From positions 1 to 36,601 of the forward strand of contig VMEV01000011.1 of assembly GCA_007375725.1 (NCBI GenBank): 36,601 bases of DNA, in the 5' to 3' direction. A program made the position numbers and the translations under genes. Shown in pieces: positions 9,210-16,830 of this stretch (within the stretch, counting starts at the first letter, position 1; each line of letters starts with the position of its first letter). The DNA is from Parcubacteria group bacterium Greene0416_36 (lineage in GTDB: Bacteria; Patescibacteriota; Patescibacteriia; VMEV01). The notes under the pieces were generated by a model. That model was given only the letters and a program-made list of their open reading frames with translations, was not told the origin of the DNA and searched no databases.

Positions 9210-9707
9210 ATGCGTGTCCCCTATCGTAAACCCGGCCAATATACGGACATGAGGCCGGATCCACACATCACTCCCGCCAAACAGGACGAGCTTATCCGCG
9301 AGCTGGAGAGTATCAAAAGAAGGCTTCCGGGCATGATCCAGGAAGTTCAGCGGTTGGCCGCCATGGGTGATTTTTCGGAGAATGCGGGCTATCAAATCGC
9401 AAAAGGAGCTCTTCGCCATGCTAATTGGCGTGTTTTGGAAATTGAAGATGCTTTGAAGCAGGCCATTGTCTTCGAGAAGCCAGCTTCCACGGACCGTGTC
9501 CAACTGGGCCACACTGTGACTTTCAGTATGGGTGGCGTGACCAAAAAATATCAAATCCTCGGATCTTCCGAGACCGATCCCAATTCCAGCGTCATTTCCC
9601 ATAATTCACCCATCGGCGCCGCGCTCTTGGGCAAACGAGTAGGGGATTCGTTCACCTTGCATTTGGCGAATAAGGAGGTGGTGTGCGAGGTGAGGAAAAT
9701 TGAATAG
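9210..9707 (+). CDS. GreA/GreB-family transcription elongation factor
   Basis: N-terminal coiled coil with MGDFSENAGYQIAKGALR and a C-terminal FKBP-like SPIGAALLGKRVGDSFTL motif. An alternative start at 9249 is possible. Confidence 0.85.
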   Translation: MRVPYRKPGQYTDMRPDPHITPAKQDELIRELESIKRRLPGMIQEVQRLAAMGDFSENAGYQIAKGALRHANWRVLEIEDALKQAIVFEKPASTDRVQLGHTVTFSMGGVTKKYQILGSSETDPNSSVISHNSPIGAALLGKRVGDSFTLHLANKEVVCEVRKIE

Positions 9708-9753
9708 CAACAAACCCCTCTCGGTCTCCCATTAACAAGGGAGAAGTTTGTTG
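9707..9753. repeat. short divergent relative of the AACAAATCCC interspersed repeat
   Basis: gcaacaaacccctctcggtctcccattaacaagggagaagtttgttg after the GreA-like gene; keeps the inverted CAACAAA/TTTGTTG ends. Confidence 0.5.
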
Positions 9754-9843
9754 TTTGGCTTGCTCTGAGCTTTCTTTTGAAAGCTGAATATTGAAAAAGA
9801 TCCTTGATTATTGTATGATAATCAAGATTTTTTAATTTATCTT

Positions 9844-11310
9844 ATGTCAGCAAACAATGTCGTTTTACGTTTTTCCGAGGTGAATTTTTCTTTTGAGCAG
9901 AAAGTGATTCTGGATGAAGTCTCTTTTTCCGTCCGGGAGAATAGCAAAATTGCGCTCATGGGCCAGAATGGGGCAGGGAAAAGCACCTTGTTTTCACTCG
10001 TTACTGGAGAGTCAAAACCTGCTTCCGGAGGTGTTTTTGTGTCTCCGAAAGAGACGACCATCGGCATAGGCCGTCAGGTCATGAATCCGGAAGATCTGGA
10101 TCTCACCATTCGCGACTATTTCATCAAATCGTTTGCCGAGGTCCCCTATGATTTAGACCGTCACATCAAGGAGGCTCTGGATGTCGTGAATCTCGACCTG
10201 CCTTATGATCGAGTCATTCGCGTCTGTTCTGGAGGCCAGCAGGCTCGTCTTTTATTGGCTTATGCCATCATTCAAAATCCTGACATTCTCCTGCTCGATG
10301 AACCGACCAATAATCTCGACACCGAAGGCATCGATCATCTCACCACTTTTCTTATCATGTATCCCAAAACCGTGATTGTGATTTCGCACGACGCGGATTT
10401 TTTGAATGCGTTTACGGACGGCGTTTTGTATCTCGATGTATTCACTCACAAAATTGAGCAGTACACCGGCAATTATTTCGACGCGGTCGAGCAGATTGCC
10501 GCGCGCGTGGAAAAGGAACAATTGCTCAATGTCCGCGCTGAGAAAGATATCCGTCGCCTCAAGGCTCAGTCCGAAGTTTTTGCCCACAAAGGAGGCAAAC
10601 TCCGCTCCGTGGCCAAGAAGATGAGAGACGCCGCGGCCGAGGCCGAAGAATCCATGGTGGATGTGCGGCGCGAGGACAAAACCATCCGCGATTTCGAGAT
10701 CTCGACTCAGGAATATCCGTCATTTTTTGATGGTAAAATCATTGAGATTCGGGGAGTAACGCTCATCAAAAAACACAAACCCGTCCGTTTTCCGCTCGAT
10801 ATTCTGCTTCGCCGCGATATGCATCTCTTGGTCTCCGGCCCCAATGGTATCGGCAAGAGTACATTTCTCGAGGGCATTATTTCGGGAAAATCGCCAGATG
10901 CTACTATCGGCCAAGGCGTGGTTGTAGGGTATTATCGCCAGGATTTCGGTATGCTCAATTTTAAGCAAAAGGCTTATGATTGTCTTTTGGACGTGATGGA
11001 AAAGAAGGACAATGAGGTACTTCGATCCACCGCTGCCCGATTTTTGCTCGACGGCAAGGTACTCGATACCGAGATCAAGAGTTTGTCGGAAGGGCAGAAG
11101 GCTCTCTTGTCGTTTGCCCGTTTGGTCCTCATGAAACCAGGACTTCTCATCCTCGATGAACCCACTAATCATATCAACTTTCGTCACCTCCCCGTGATCG
11201 CGGCCGCTCTCAGCGAATATAAAGGCGCCTTGATTCTCGTCTCTCATATCCCCTCCTTTGTCGAGCAGATTCGGATTGATAATACGCTCGCTTTGGGGGA
11301 TTTAGTGTAA
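9844..11310 (+). CDS. ABC-F family ATPase
   Basis: Two ATPase domains: GQNGAGKST/CSGGQQARLLL/ILLLDEPTNNLD and GPNGIGKST/LSEGQKALLSFARL/LLILDEPTNH. Start moved from 9811 to ATG 9844. Confidence 0.9.
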   Translation: MSANNVVLRFSEVNFSFEQKVILDEVSFSVRENSKIALMGQNGAGKSTLFSLVTGESKPASGGVFVSPKETTIGIGRQVMNPEDLDLTIRDYFIKSFAEVPYDLDRHIKEALDVVNLDLPYDRVIRVCSGGQQARLLLAYAIIQNPDILLLDEPTNNLDTEGIDHLTTFLIMYPKTVIVISHDADFLNAFTDGVLYLDVFTHKIEQYTGNYFDAVEQIAARVEKEQLLNVRAEKDIRRLKAQSEVFAHKGGKLRSVAKKMRDAAAEAEESMVDVRREDKTIRDFEISTQEYPSFFDGKIIEIRGVTLIKKHKPVRFPLDILLRRDMHLLVSGPNGIGKSTFLEGIISGKSPDATIGQGVVVGYYRQDFGMLNFKQKAYDCLLDVMEKKDNEVLRSTAARFLLDGKVLDTEIKSLSEGQKALLSFARLVLMKPGLLILDEPTNHINFRHLPVIAAALSEYKGALILVSHIPSFVEQIRIDNTLALGDLV

Positions 11311-11435
11311 GCAACAAATTTTGCCTCTTTTTTCATTGGCCTTTAAGATAGAAGAAGGGATTTCATCGACAGTATGGATATGTTGGGGAAAGAGGGGGAA
11401 AGAATATCAAATTTTTTTATAAATATTTGAAAAAT

Positions 11436-11942
11436 ATGGAGGATCATTCCAATCATGAAGGCAAGGTCATTTTTATCCGCAATTTTATTTTTGGGGTGGA
11501 GGACAGCTTGGTCTCCACGGTGGGGCTTCTCTCGGGTATTGCCTGGGCTGGGGTAGCTCGGGAGACGGTATTTCTCACCGGAGTAGTCCTCGTTCTCGTG
11601 GAAGCCTTTTCCATGGCTGTGGGGAGCTTTCTGACTGAGCATTCGGCTGAGGAGTATATTCATGGGACAGCCGTGCCTTCCCGCATGCCCATTTGGGGCG
11701 GGATGATTATGTTTATTTCTTATTTCATCAGCGGTTTCATTCCACTCTCTCCCTATATCTTTTTATCTATCCCCCAAGCCTTCCCCTTGTCGATTATCCT
11801 GTCTCTCCTCAGCCTCTTCATCCTTGGTGTCCTCGGTGCCCGCTTTGCCCGCACCTCCTGGGTTAAAAGCGGCCTTCGCATGTTCCTTGTAGGGGGAGCC
11901 GCTATTTTTGTTGGGGTTTTGGCCGGGAATTTGGCGGGGTAG
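11436..11942 (+). CDS. VIT1/CCC1-family-like transporter
   Basis: IRNFIFGVEDSLVSTVGLLSGIAWAG…EAFSMAVGSFLTEHSAEEY matches the VIT family N-terminal signature; ATG at 11436 preferred over TTG 11427. Confidence 0.8.
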   Translation: MEDHSNHEGKVIFIRNFIFGVEDSLVSTVGLLSGIAWAGVARETVFLTGVVLVLVEAFSMAVGSFLTEHSAEEYIHGTAVPSRMPIWGGMIMFISYFISGFIPLSPYIFLSIPQAFPLSIILSLLSLFILGVLGARFARTSWVKSGLRMFLVGGAAIFVGVLAGNLAG

Positions 11943-12025
11943 GCAGGAACTAAGATTAGCTAAATTTGATTTATTGTTCAAAATATGTTATTGTTAATCT
12001 AGCAAAAAGTTGTTTTTTTAGGTTT

Positions 12026-12151
12026 TGTCACAGCTATAGATAAAACAGTTATAAATCCCGCATAAGTGCCATATAGAAATAGAATAAAAAAGGCTATTTT
12101 GGGGGAAATTATGCGTGGAATTTAACTGGTTTATCTATAGAAACTGTGACA
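12026..12151. mobile_element. MITE-like element with ~25-28 bp terminal inverted repeats
   Basis: Left end TGTCACAG---CTATAGATAAAACAGTTA; right end reverse-complemented TGTCACAGTTTCTATAGATAAACCAGTTA. Confidence 0.6.
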
Positions 12152-12157
12152 TTTGAA

Positions 12158-13405
12158 GGGTCTGTCGCGGAAAGACAATTTAGATAGAAGATGACAGGAA
12201 CGAAATAAAATCGGTAGAGATTTTAACTCGTTTTTGTCATTTTTTTATTTCTTGATTCCGTTAAAGCATATTTTTATAGGATTTTGACATAATGCACCCT
12301 TGGAAGGTTCATATGGTAAATGCACCAAGCTTGGGCAAAACGACAACGGCCTTTTTAAGATTATGAACAATGCCCTCAAAAAAACATTGAAAGGTCACTT
12401 TTATTAAACCTCTATATTTAGCTCGTTTACTGCATTTAGAAAATGTACCCTCAAATGGCATTCGAATGCCCGATCGCCACCGGTCCAAATCTTTATTCTT
12501 ATCAGAATTATTGTTTTTGCGAATCGTGGCCGCCTTGCAACCATTAGCTTTGATCCAAAAATCCGCTTCATGACAATCGTAAAGTTTATCCATAAAAACC
12601 ATTCCCTGATCCGGACAAATGTTTTTCACAGTTTTAAAATCTGGTACATTTGCCGGCGTCACAGCCAATTTGCTTACGAGACCGTAACGCATGTCTACCG
12701 CTTCATGACGTTTGTAACCAAACCAAATTTTGTTTTTAGATTTAGCTCCCCATTTCGCTTCTGTATCTGCGGCATACCGAGAAACATTAGCATTATTAAG
12801 CTTTTCTTCTCCATCTTTTAGTGCCTGATCGCGCTCCTCCCAAAGCGCGGTTTTTGTTATGATCGATGATGCATCAATGAACGCGAACACATTTCCAAAT
12901 AATCCACGGGATTCTAAAATCTCATTTATTTTTTTAAAAATATTTGCCAGCTGCTCCGTTCCAATTCTTTTTCTCAATTTCCCAAAATAGGAATGATCAG
13001 GCGTTTCTTCCATAATCCCAAAACAGCAAAACCACCTGACTGCCATATTTTCTCGAAGTGCTTTTTCCATTTCTCGATCCGAATAGTCCTCCCAAAACTG
13101 GACCAACAAAGCCTTAAATCCCTTTTCAATCGCAATGCCTTCTGTCCCTAGTTCGCTGTAGCATTTTTGTAATGGAGCAATCAGCGACGGGAAATCGATG
13201 ATCTCATTAAGCTTTCGAAATGGATGATCTTCCGGAATAATTTTTTTAAATATCTTTTCTTCCGACATGGGTAACATTTGTATCGTCTTATTTCCTACTA
13301 TATTTATCATATTTTTAGTGGTTTTTTTATCTATTTTCCTACTCCATTTTACCACTTTCCCCATTTCTTTTTTTCAAAAAAAAATCCGCTTTCGGCGACA
13401 GGCCC
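12158..13405 (-). mobile_element. IS5-like insertion sequence with terminal inverted repeats
   Basis: Left GGGTCTGTCGCGGAAAG; right reverse-complemented GGGCCTGTCGCCGAAAG (15/17 match); flanked by direct TTGAA (12153-12157 and 13406-13410); encloses one transposase. Confidence 0.85.
12309..13364 (-). CDS. IS5-family-like DDE transposase
   Basis: FRKLNEIIDFPSLI, DHSYFGKLRKRIG, FAFIDASSI, KIWFGYKRHEAVDMRYGL, VFMDKLYDC, RMPFEGTFSK…KYRGLIKVTFQCFFEGIVHNLKK motifs. Confidence 0.9.
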   Translation of the reverse strand: MGKVVKWSRKIDKKTTKNMINIVGNKTIQMLPMSEEKIFKKIIPEDHPFRKLNEIIDFPSLIAPLQKCYSELGTEGIAIEKGFKALLVQFWEDYSDREMEKALRENMAVRWFCCFGIMEETPDHSYFGKLRKRIGTEQLANIFKKINEILESRGLFGNVFAFIDASSIITKTALWEERDQALKDGEEKLNNANVSRYAADTEAKWGAKSKNKIWFGYKRHEAVDMRYGLVSKLAVTPANVPDFKTVKNICPDQGMVFMDKLYDCHEADFWIKANGCKAATIRKNNNSDKNKDLDRWRSGIRMPFEGTFSKCSKRAKYRGLIKVTFQCFFEGIVHNLKKAVVVLPKLGAFTI

Positions 13406-13421
13406 TTGAAAGGAATTTAGA

Positions 13422-13724
13422 ATGAAAATTAATATTCAAAAAGGATTTTCGCGAACGAATACAAACTCCAAAGACAAAAGAGAGGGAAACCTCCAGGTTT
13501 GTGTTTGGGTGGAGCAGGGGGAGAATTTAGTGATTTGGGCTTCTGATCTGATTAAAGATAGGGGTCATCCTAACTACGAAAGGAGATCTCGAGCAAATAA
13601 ATATCGCACATATTTAAATCAACCCGGCACGGTATTTGTGGACCATGATGAGGGTCCGGATACGCATGCCGATAAAATTTTCTACATAAGTTTCTTCCCT
13701 GAAGGAGAAGAAACTAATAAATAA
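13422..13724 (+). CDS. hypothetical protein (100 aa)
   Basis: Intact ORF with an AAAGGAA ribosome-binding-like site straddling the IS target duplication; strong downstream hairpin. Confidence 0.6.
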   Translation: MKINIQKGFSRTNTNSKDKREGNLQVCVWVEQGENLVIWASDLIKDRGHPNYERRSRANKYRTYLNQPGTVFVDHDEGPDTHADKIFYISFFPEGEETNK

Positions 13725-13762
13725 AAAATATCAGTCCAAATATAATTTGGTCTGATATTTTT
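13723..13762. terminator. terminator hairpin
   Basis: aaaaatatcagtCCAAAtataaTTTGGtctgatattttt. Confidence 0.8.
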
Positions 13763-13779
13763 CGTTTCGGTGGAAAGAT

Positions 13780-14165
13780 TTATTGCTTCTGGGCCATCAA
13801 ATGGAATTCAACTTTAAATTTGTCGTCAATGACATTGTTGGCGAGGTTGTCGAAGAATTTGTTGGATCCGAAACGGATGTCCCAGAGGGTGCGGTCGACG
13901 AGGGCGGTGGCGATGATATGGGCGAGTCCGTCATTTTTGGAATAGATTTCGGCGGGGAAAGAGAGGGGCTGGGTAATGCCTTTGATGGTGAGATCCCCGC
14001 TGATTTGGCGGTTTTGACTTTCTCGGCAATGACATTCTTGTGGGGTTCATTGTCTGCCACGGGGACGGCCGGTGCTTTTGGTTCACCGGACCAGATCAAA
14101 GAAGCGACTAAGGCGACTACGGCGCAGGCACCGAGCCCGAAAAGAAATTTCATTCGCATAGACAT
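13780..14165 (-). pseudogene. YceI-family protein, frameshifted and internally deleted
   Basis: Signal-peptide start (MRMKFLFGLGACAVVALVASLIWSGEP) in one frame; an alternative minus-strand frame reads ISGDLTIKGITQPLSFPAEIYSKNDGLAHIIATALVDRTLWDIRFGSNKFFDNLANNVIDDKFKVEFHLMAQKQ*, a YceI C-terminus. The central half of a normal YceI domain is missing. Confidence 0.75.
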
Positions 14166-14224
14166 ATGCGAAAATAAATAACTAGTGAGTTTTTTTAGAA
14201 TAGCAGGTTTTTAATGAAAATTCA

Positions 14225-14252
14225 AAAGCCGCTCTTGTTCGAACGGCTTATT
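14225..14252 (-). terminator. possible terminator of the nuclease gene
   Basis: Hairpin aagccg…cggctt followed on the minus strand by a T-rich tract. Confidence 0.45.
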
Positions 14253-14276
14253 TTGTTTTTTTCAAAACAATTGTAA

Positions 14277-14750
14277 TCATTGCCACAATCCCACTCTTTC
14301 TTGTTTCGCTATTTGTTCGGCAGCCTGAAATTCTGATTGTTTGTCATAGGGGACTTCTTCATCATACGTATATTCGTACGCGAAGCCTTCTTCAACCAGT
14401 TGTTCATTGATATTTTTTCCATTCAAAAAAATATACCGCAGCAATCTGTGATATTTGTCCCGATTATCTTGATTGGTATCCGATTCCATTTCGATTTTTT
14501 GTCCTTCGAGCAGTTCGCGTGTTCTCTGGCAGGCTTCTCTGGCGAGCCACTGTGGTTTTTTTCCGTGATTATGGAGTTCTGGAGTATCTATTCCGATCAT
14601 CCGGACCTTCTCTGTCTTTTGAGTATTCATCATTTTGACTTCCAGCGTGTCTCCATCAATCACTCTCATCACTAATGCGGTTTCAGCCGAAATAAAAGAG
14701 GCTGGAAATAGGCATAAAAAGAACAGTATTCCGACGGCTATTTTTTCCAT
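14277..14750 (-). CDS. secreted thermonuclease (SNase-like) family protein
   Basis: Signal peptide then VMRVIDGDTLEVK…VRMIGIDTPEL…DKYHRLLRYIFLNGKNINEQLVEEGFAY. Confidence 0.9.
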   Translation of the reverse strand: MEKIAVGILFFLCLFPASFISAETALVMRVIDGDTLEVKMMNTQKTEKVRMIGIDTPELHNHGKKPQWLAREACQRTRELLEGQKIEMESDTNQDNRDKYHRLLRYIFLNGKNINEQLVEEGFAYEYTYDEEVPYDKQSEFQAAEQIAKQERVGLWQ

Positions 14751-14830
14751 TTTCCATTCCTTCCGTGTGAAGTTTTTCTTTATTATAGGGGGAATAAATA
14801 TTCGGCGAAAGGGTTATTTCTACTGTGATT

Positions 14831-14882
14831 TTGTTGTTTCTCCCTTCCTTGTTAAGGGAAGGGCCGGGGATGGGTTTGTTGC
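14831..14882. repeat. short divergent relative of the AACAAATCCC interspersed repeat
   Basis: ttgttgtttctcccttccttgttaagggaagggccggggatgggtttgttgc: same terminal ttgttg and internal GGGA/TCCC hairpin. Confidence 0.5.
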
Positions 14883-14889
14883 TTGTTGT

Positions 14890-16038
14890 CTATCTGTTTT
14901 TCGCTGGCAGTGCTTCGAGCGACTGCTTGATTTTCGCGTTTACTTTATCCATCCAGACGGAGAGAGTTTCCGTCTCATTTTCGATATAGCAGGTTTGTTT
15001 GGTTCCTTTGGGGCCGAGCGGTTTGGTCAGATCGAGAGTATTGAAATAATCGCTGTAAACGAGGGATTTATTTTTCCCTTCCTGTTTTTGCCAGGCCAAA
15101 TGAATGATCTGTGCCTGCGGAGAACAGTTGAGGATTTCCTCGATCATTTCTTCGAGTGTCTCTTCTCCGGCTCCGGAATTCTCAAAATCCGCGCGTTCGA
15201 TCCGGGTCCAGGCGAGCTTGAGATTATTGTCGTATTGCAATCCCAAGAGAACTTTTCCCCAGAGCTTGAGGGTTTCCAGGGATTTGGTGCGGTATAAATT
15301 CTGAATTATATCATCCCGCCTTGCGCCGAATCCGAGAAGCTGGCTCACCATATTGAGCGTCTTGGGCGTGATCTGGGGAGTCTTGAAGCTCTTGGTTTTG
15401 GCGATAATGCCGGTTAAAAGTGTCGTAGCCATAGGCTCGTCTAGGAGATTGTCATTTTTCGGGAAAAAGAGGTCGTAAATGACCTCGGTGGTGGAGGTGG
15501 CGGTCAGATCAATGTGGTGTACCTGTCCGAACCGGGTATTTTCAGCGACATGATCGATATTGATGACCGGTGTTTTGTAAAAAAATTCGGTATTATTTTC
15601 AAAAACCGAGCCCAAGTGTTCGATATCTTGAGTATCGACCACGATGGCCAGATCATATTTAAAATTGCCGGAAGAGCAGCTCACCATGCTCTTGTCGAAG
15701 GATCCGTTTTTGGGGGTGAGATAAATATTAAGGCGATTTTCGGCGATATCATAGGTGAATTCGTCGATTTTATTTTGCGTGATATCCAAACTGATGATGA
15801 ATTTATTCATCGGCACGATTGGCGTCAAGAGGGCGTCCAGATTGGGGAGGAATTTCAGTCTCAGGGGGATTTTGGGAGTGTCCAAAATAATTTGGGCGTC
15901 TTTACGCAATTTTTTCAGAATAATATAGAGGCTCAAAAGAGAAGCAATGGTATCCGTATCCGCATTTTTTTTCGCGGTGAGCAGTATCTTATTGCTATTC
16001 TTGATAGACAGGAGCACCTGTTCCGGGGAATTCAACAT
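14890..16038 (-). CDS. DHH/DHHA1-type phosphoesterase
   Basis: NADTDTIASLLSLY, LAIVVDTQDIEHLG, PVINIDHVAENTRFG, DLTATSTTEVIYDL motifs. Confidence 0.85.
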   Translation of the reverse strand: MLNSPEQVLLSIKNSNKILLTAKKNADTDTIASLLSLYIILKKLRKDAQIILDTPKIPLRLKFLPNLDALLTPIVPMNKFIISLDITQNKIDEFTYDIAENRLNIYLTPKNGSFDKSMVSCSSGNFKYDLAIVVDTQDIEHLGSVFENNTEFFYKTPVINIDHVAENTRFGQVHHIDLTATSTTEVIYDLFFPKNDNLLDEPMATTLLTGIIAKTKSFKTPQITPKTLNMVSQLLGFGARRDDIIQNLYRTKSLETLKLWGKVLLGLQYDNNLKLAWTRIERADFENSGAGEETLEEMIEEILNCSPQAQIIHLAWQKQEGKNKSLVYSDYFNTLDLTKPLGPKGTKQTCYIENETETLSVWMDKVNAKIKQSLEALPAKNR

Positions 16039-16111
16039 AGGGGGATGCTTTTAGAGTAAAAGTCGTTAAACACAAGAGCTTAGGATATTTGGAATTTTGT
16101 GTCAATTGTTG

Positions 16112-16200
16112 GCAACAAATCCCTCCCCAACCCTCCCTTTGACAAGGGAGGGGGTAACAGCCTCCCCCTTGTCAAAGGGGGACTGAGGGGGATTTGTTGC
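16112..16200 (+). repeat. interspersed double-hairpin repeat, copy R1
   Basis: gcaacaaatccctccccaaccctccctttgacaagggaggg…cccccttgtcaaagggggactgagggggatttgttgc. Confidence 0.9.
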
Positions 16201-16713
16201 TTACGTAGGCCTCGTTATCTTAAACCCCTCAGAGTATTCTCCTGTCGAGAAATCCAGCTCGAGGCTCGTGAGCTGTTTTTTTTGTTTTGCTGGGATCAGA
16301 ATCTTGAGGGATCCGATTTTGATCTCGTCGCAGTCCGGAGTTTTTTCGGTGGTGAAATCCAGAGAATAGTTATCCTCTTCGAAATCATCTTTGAACACGC
16401 CGATTTCTAGGTACTGGTCGGGATTTTCTTCTTCTTTGAGAATATCGGTGATCTCGGCCATAGCATCAGGCGTGATCGATATTCCGTATTGTTTTATATT
16501 CTCCTCGTATTTCTGGTATTTTTGGTTGATTTCGGAGATAATTTGATTGACGTTTTGGTCCGTGAGACCGTGGCTTTTGGCTCCGTCGCGGAGATTTTCG
16601 AGTTCCGCTCCGTGGCAGGACGTGCAGTGGAGTCCGTGTCCGGTCATGACTGACTCGGCTCCGGGATAAATCTTGAGTATTTCGGAAATGGTTTGTGTGG
16701 GGGAGAATAACAT
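16201..16713 (-). CDS. DUF1858-like domain fused to an A-type Fe-S carrier (IscA/HesB)-like domain
   Basis: N-terminal TISEILKIYPGAESVMTGHGLHCTSCHGAELENLRDGAKSHGL is DUF1858-like; C-terminal ISITPDAMAEITDIL…YLEIGVF…YSLDFTTEKTPDCDEIKIGSLKILI…LELDFSTGEYSEGFKITRP follows IscA-like fold signatures. Confidence 0.75.
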   Translation of the reverse strand: MLFSPTQTISEILKIYPGAESVMTGHGLHCTSCHGAELENLRDGAKSHGLTDQNVNQIISEINQKYQKYEENIKQYGISITPDAMAEITDILKEEENPDQYLEIGVFKDDFEEDNYSLDFTTEKTPDCDEIKIGSLKILIPAKQKKQLTSLELDFSTGEYSEGFKITRPT

Positions 16714-16738
16714 AAATTACGAATTAAGAATTACGAAT

Positions 16739-16828
16739 GCAACAAACAACAAATCCCCCTTAATCCCCCTTTGACAAGGGGGAGACAGTTCCCTCCCTTG
16801 TCAAAGGGAGGGTTAGGGAGGGATTTTT
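16739..16828 (-). repeat. interspersed double-hairpin repeat, copy R2 (inverted relative to R1)
   Basis: gcaacaaacaacaaatccccct…ctttgacaagggggagacagttccctcccttgtcaaagggagggttagggagggattttta. Confidence 0.9.
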
Positions 16829-16830
16829 AG

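Noticed and set aside
10252-11247. Minus-strand ORFs of 111 and 175 aa
   Set aside because: Shadows of the ABC-F coding sequence.
12309-13364. IS plus neighbouring genes as a composite transposon
   Set aside because: Only one IS copy is visible; no second copy bounds the adjacent genes.
13783-14181. Plus-strand 132-aa ORF
   Set aside because: Antisense to the YceI remnant; the recognisable protein similarity is on the minus strand.
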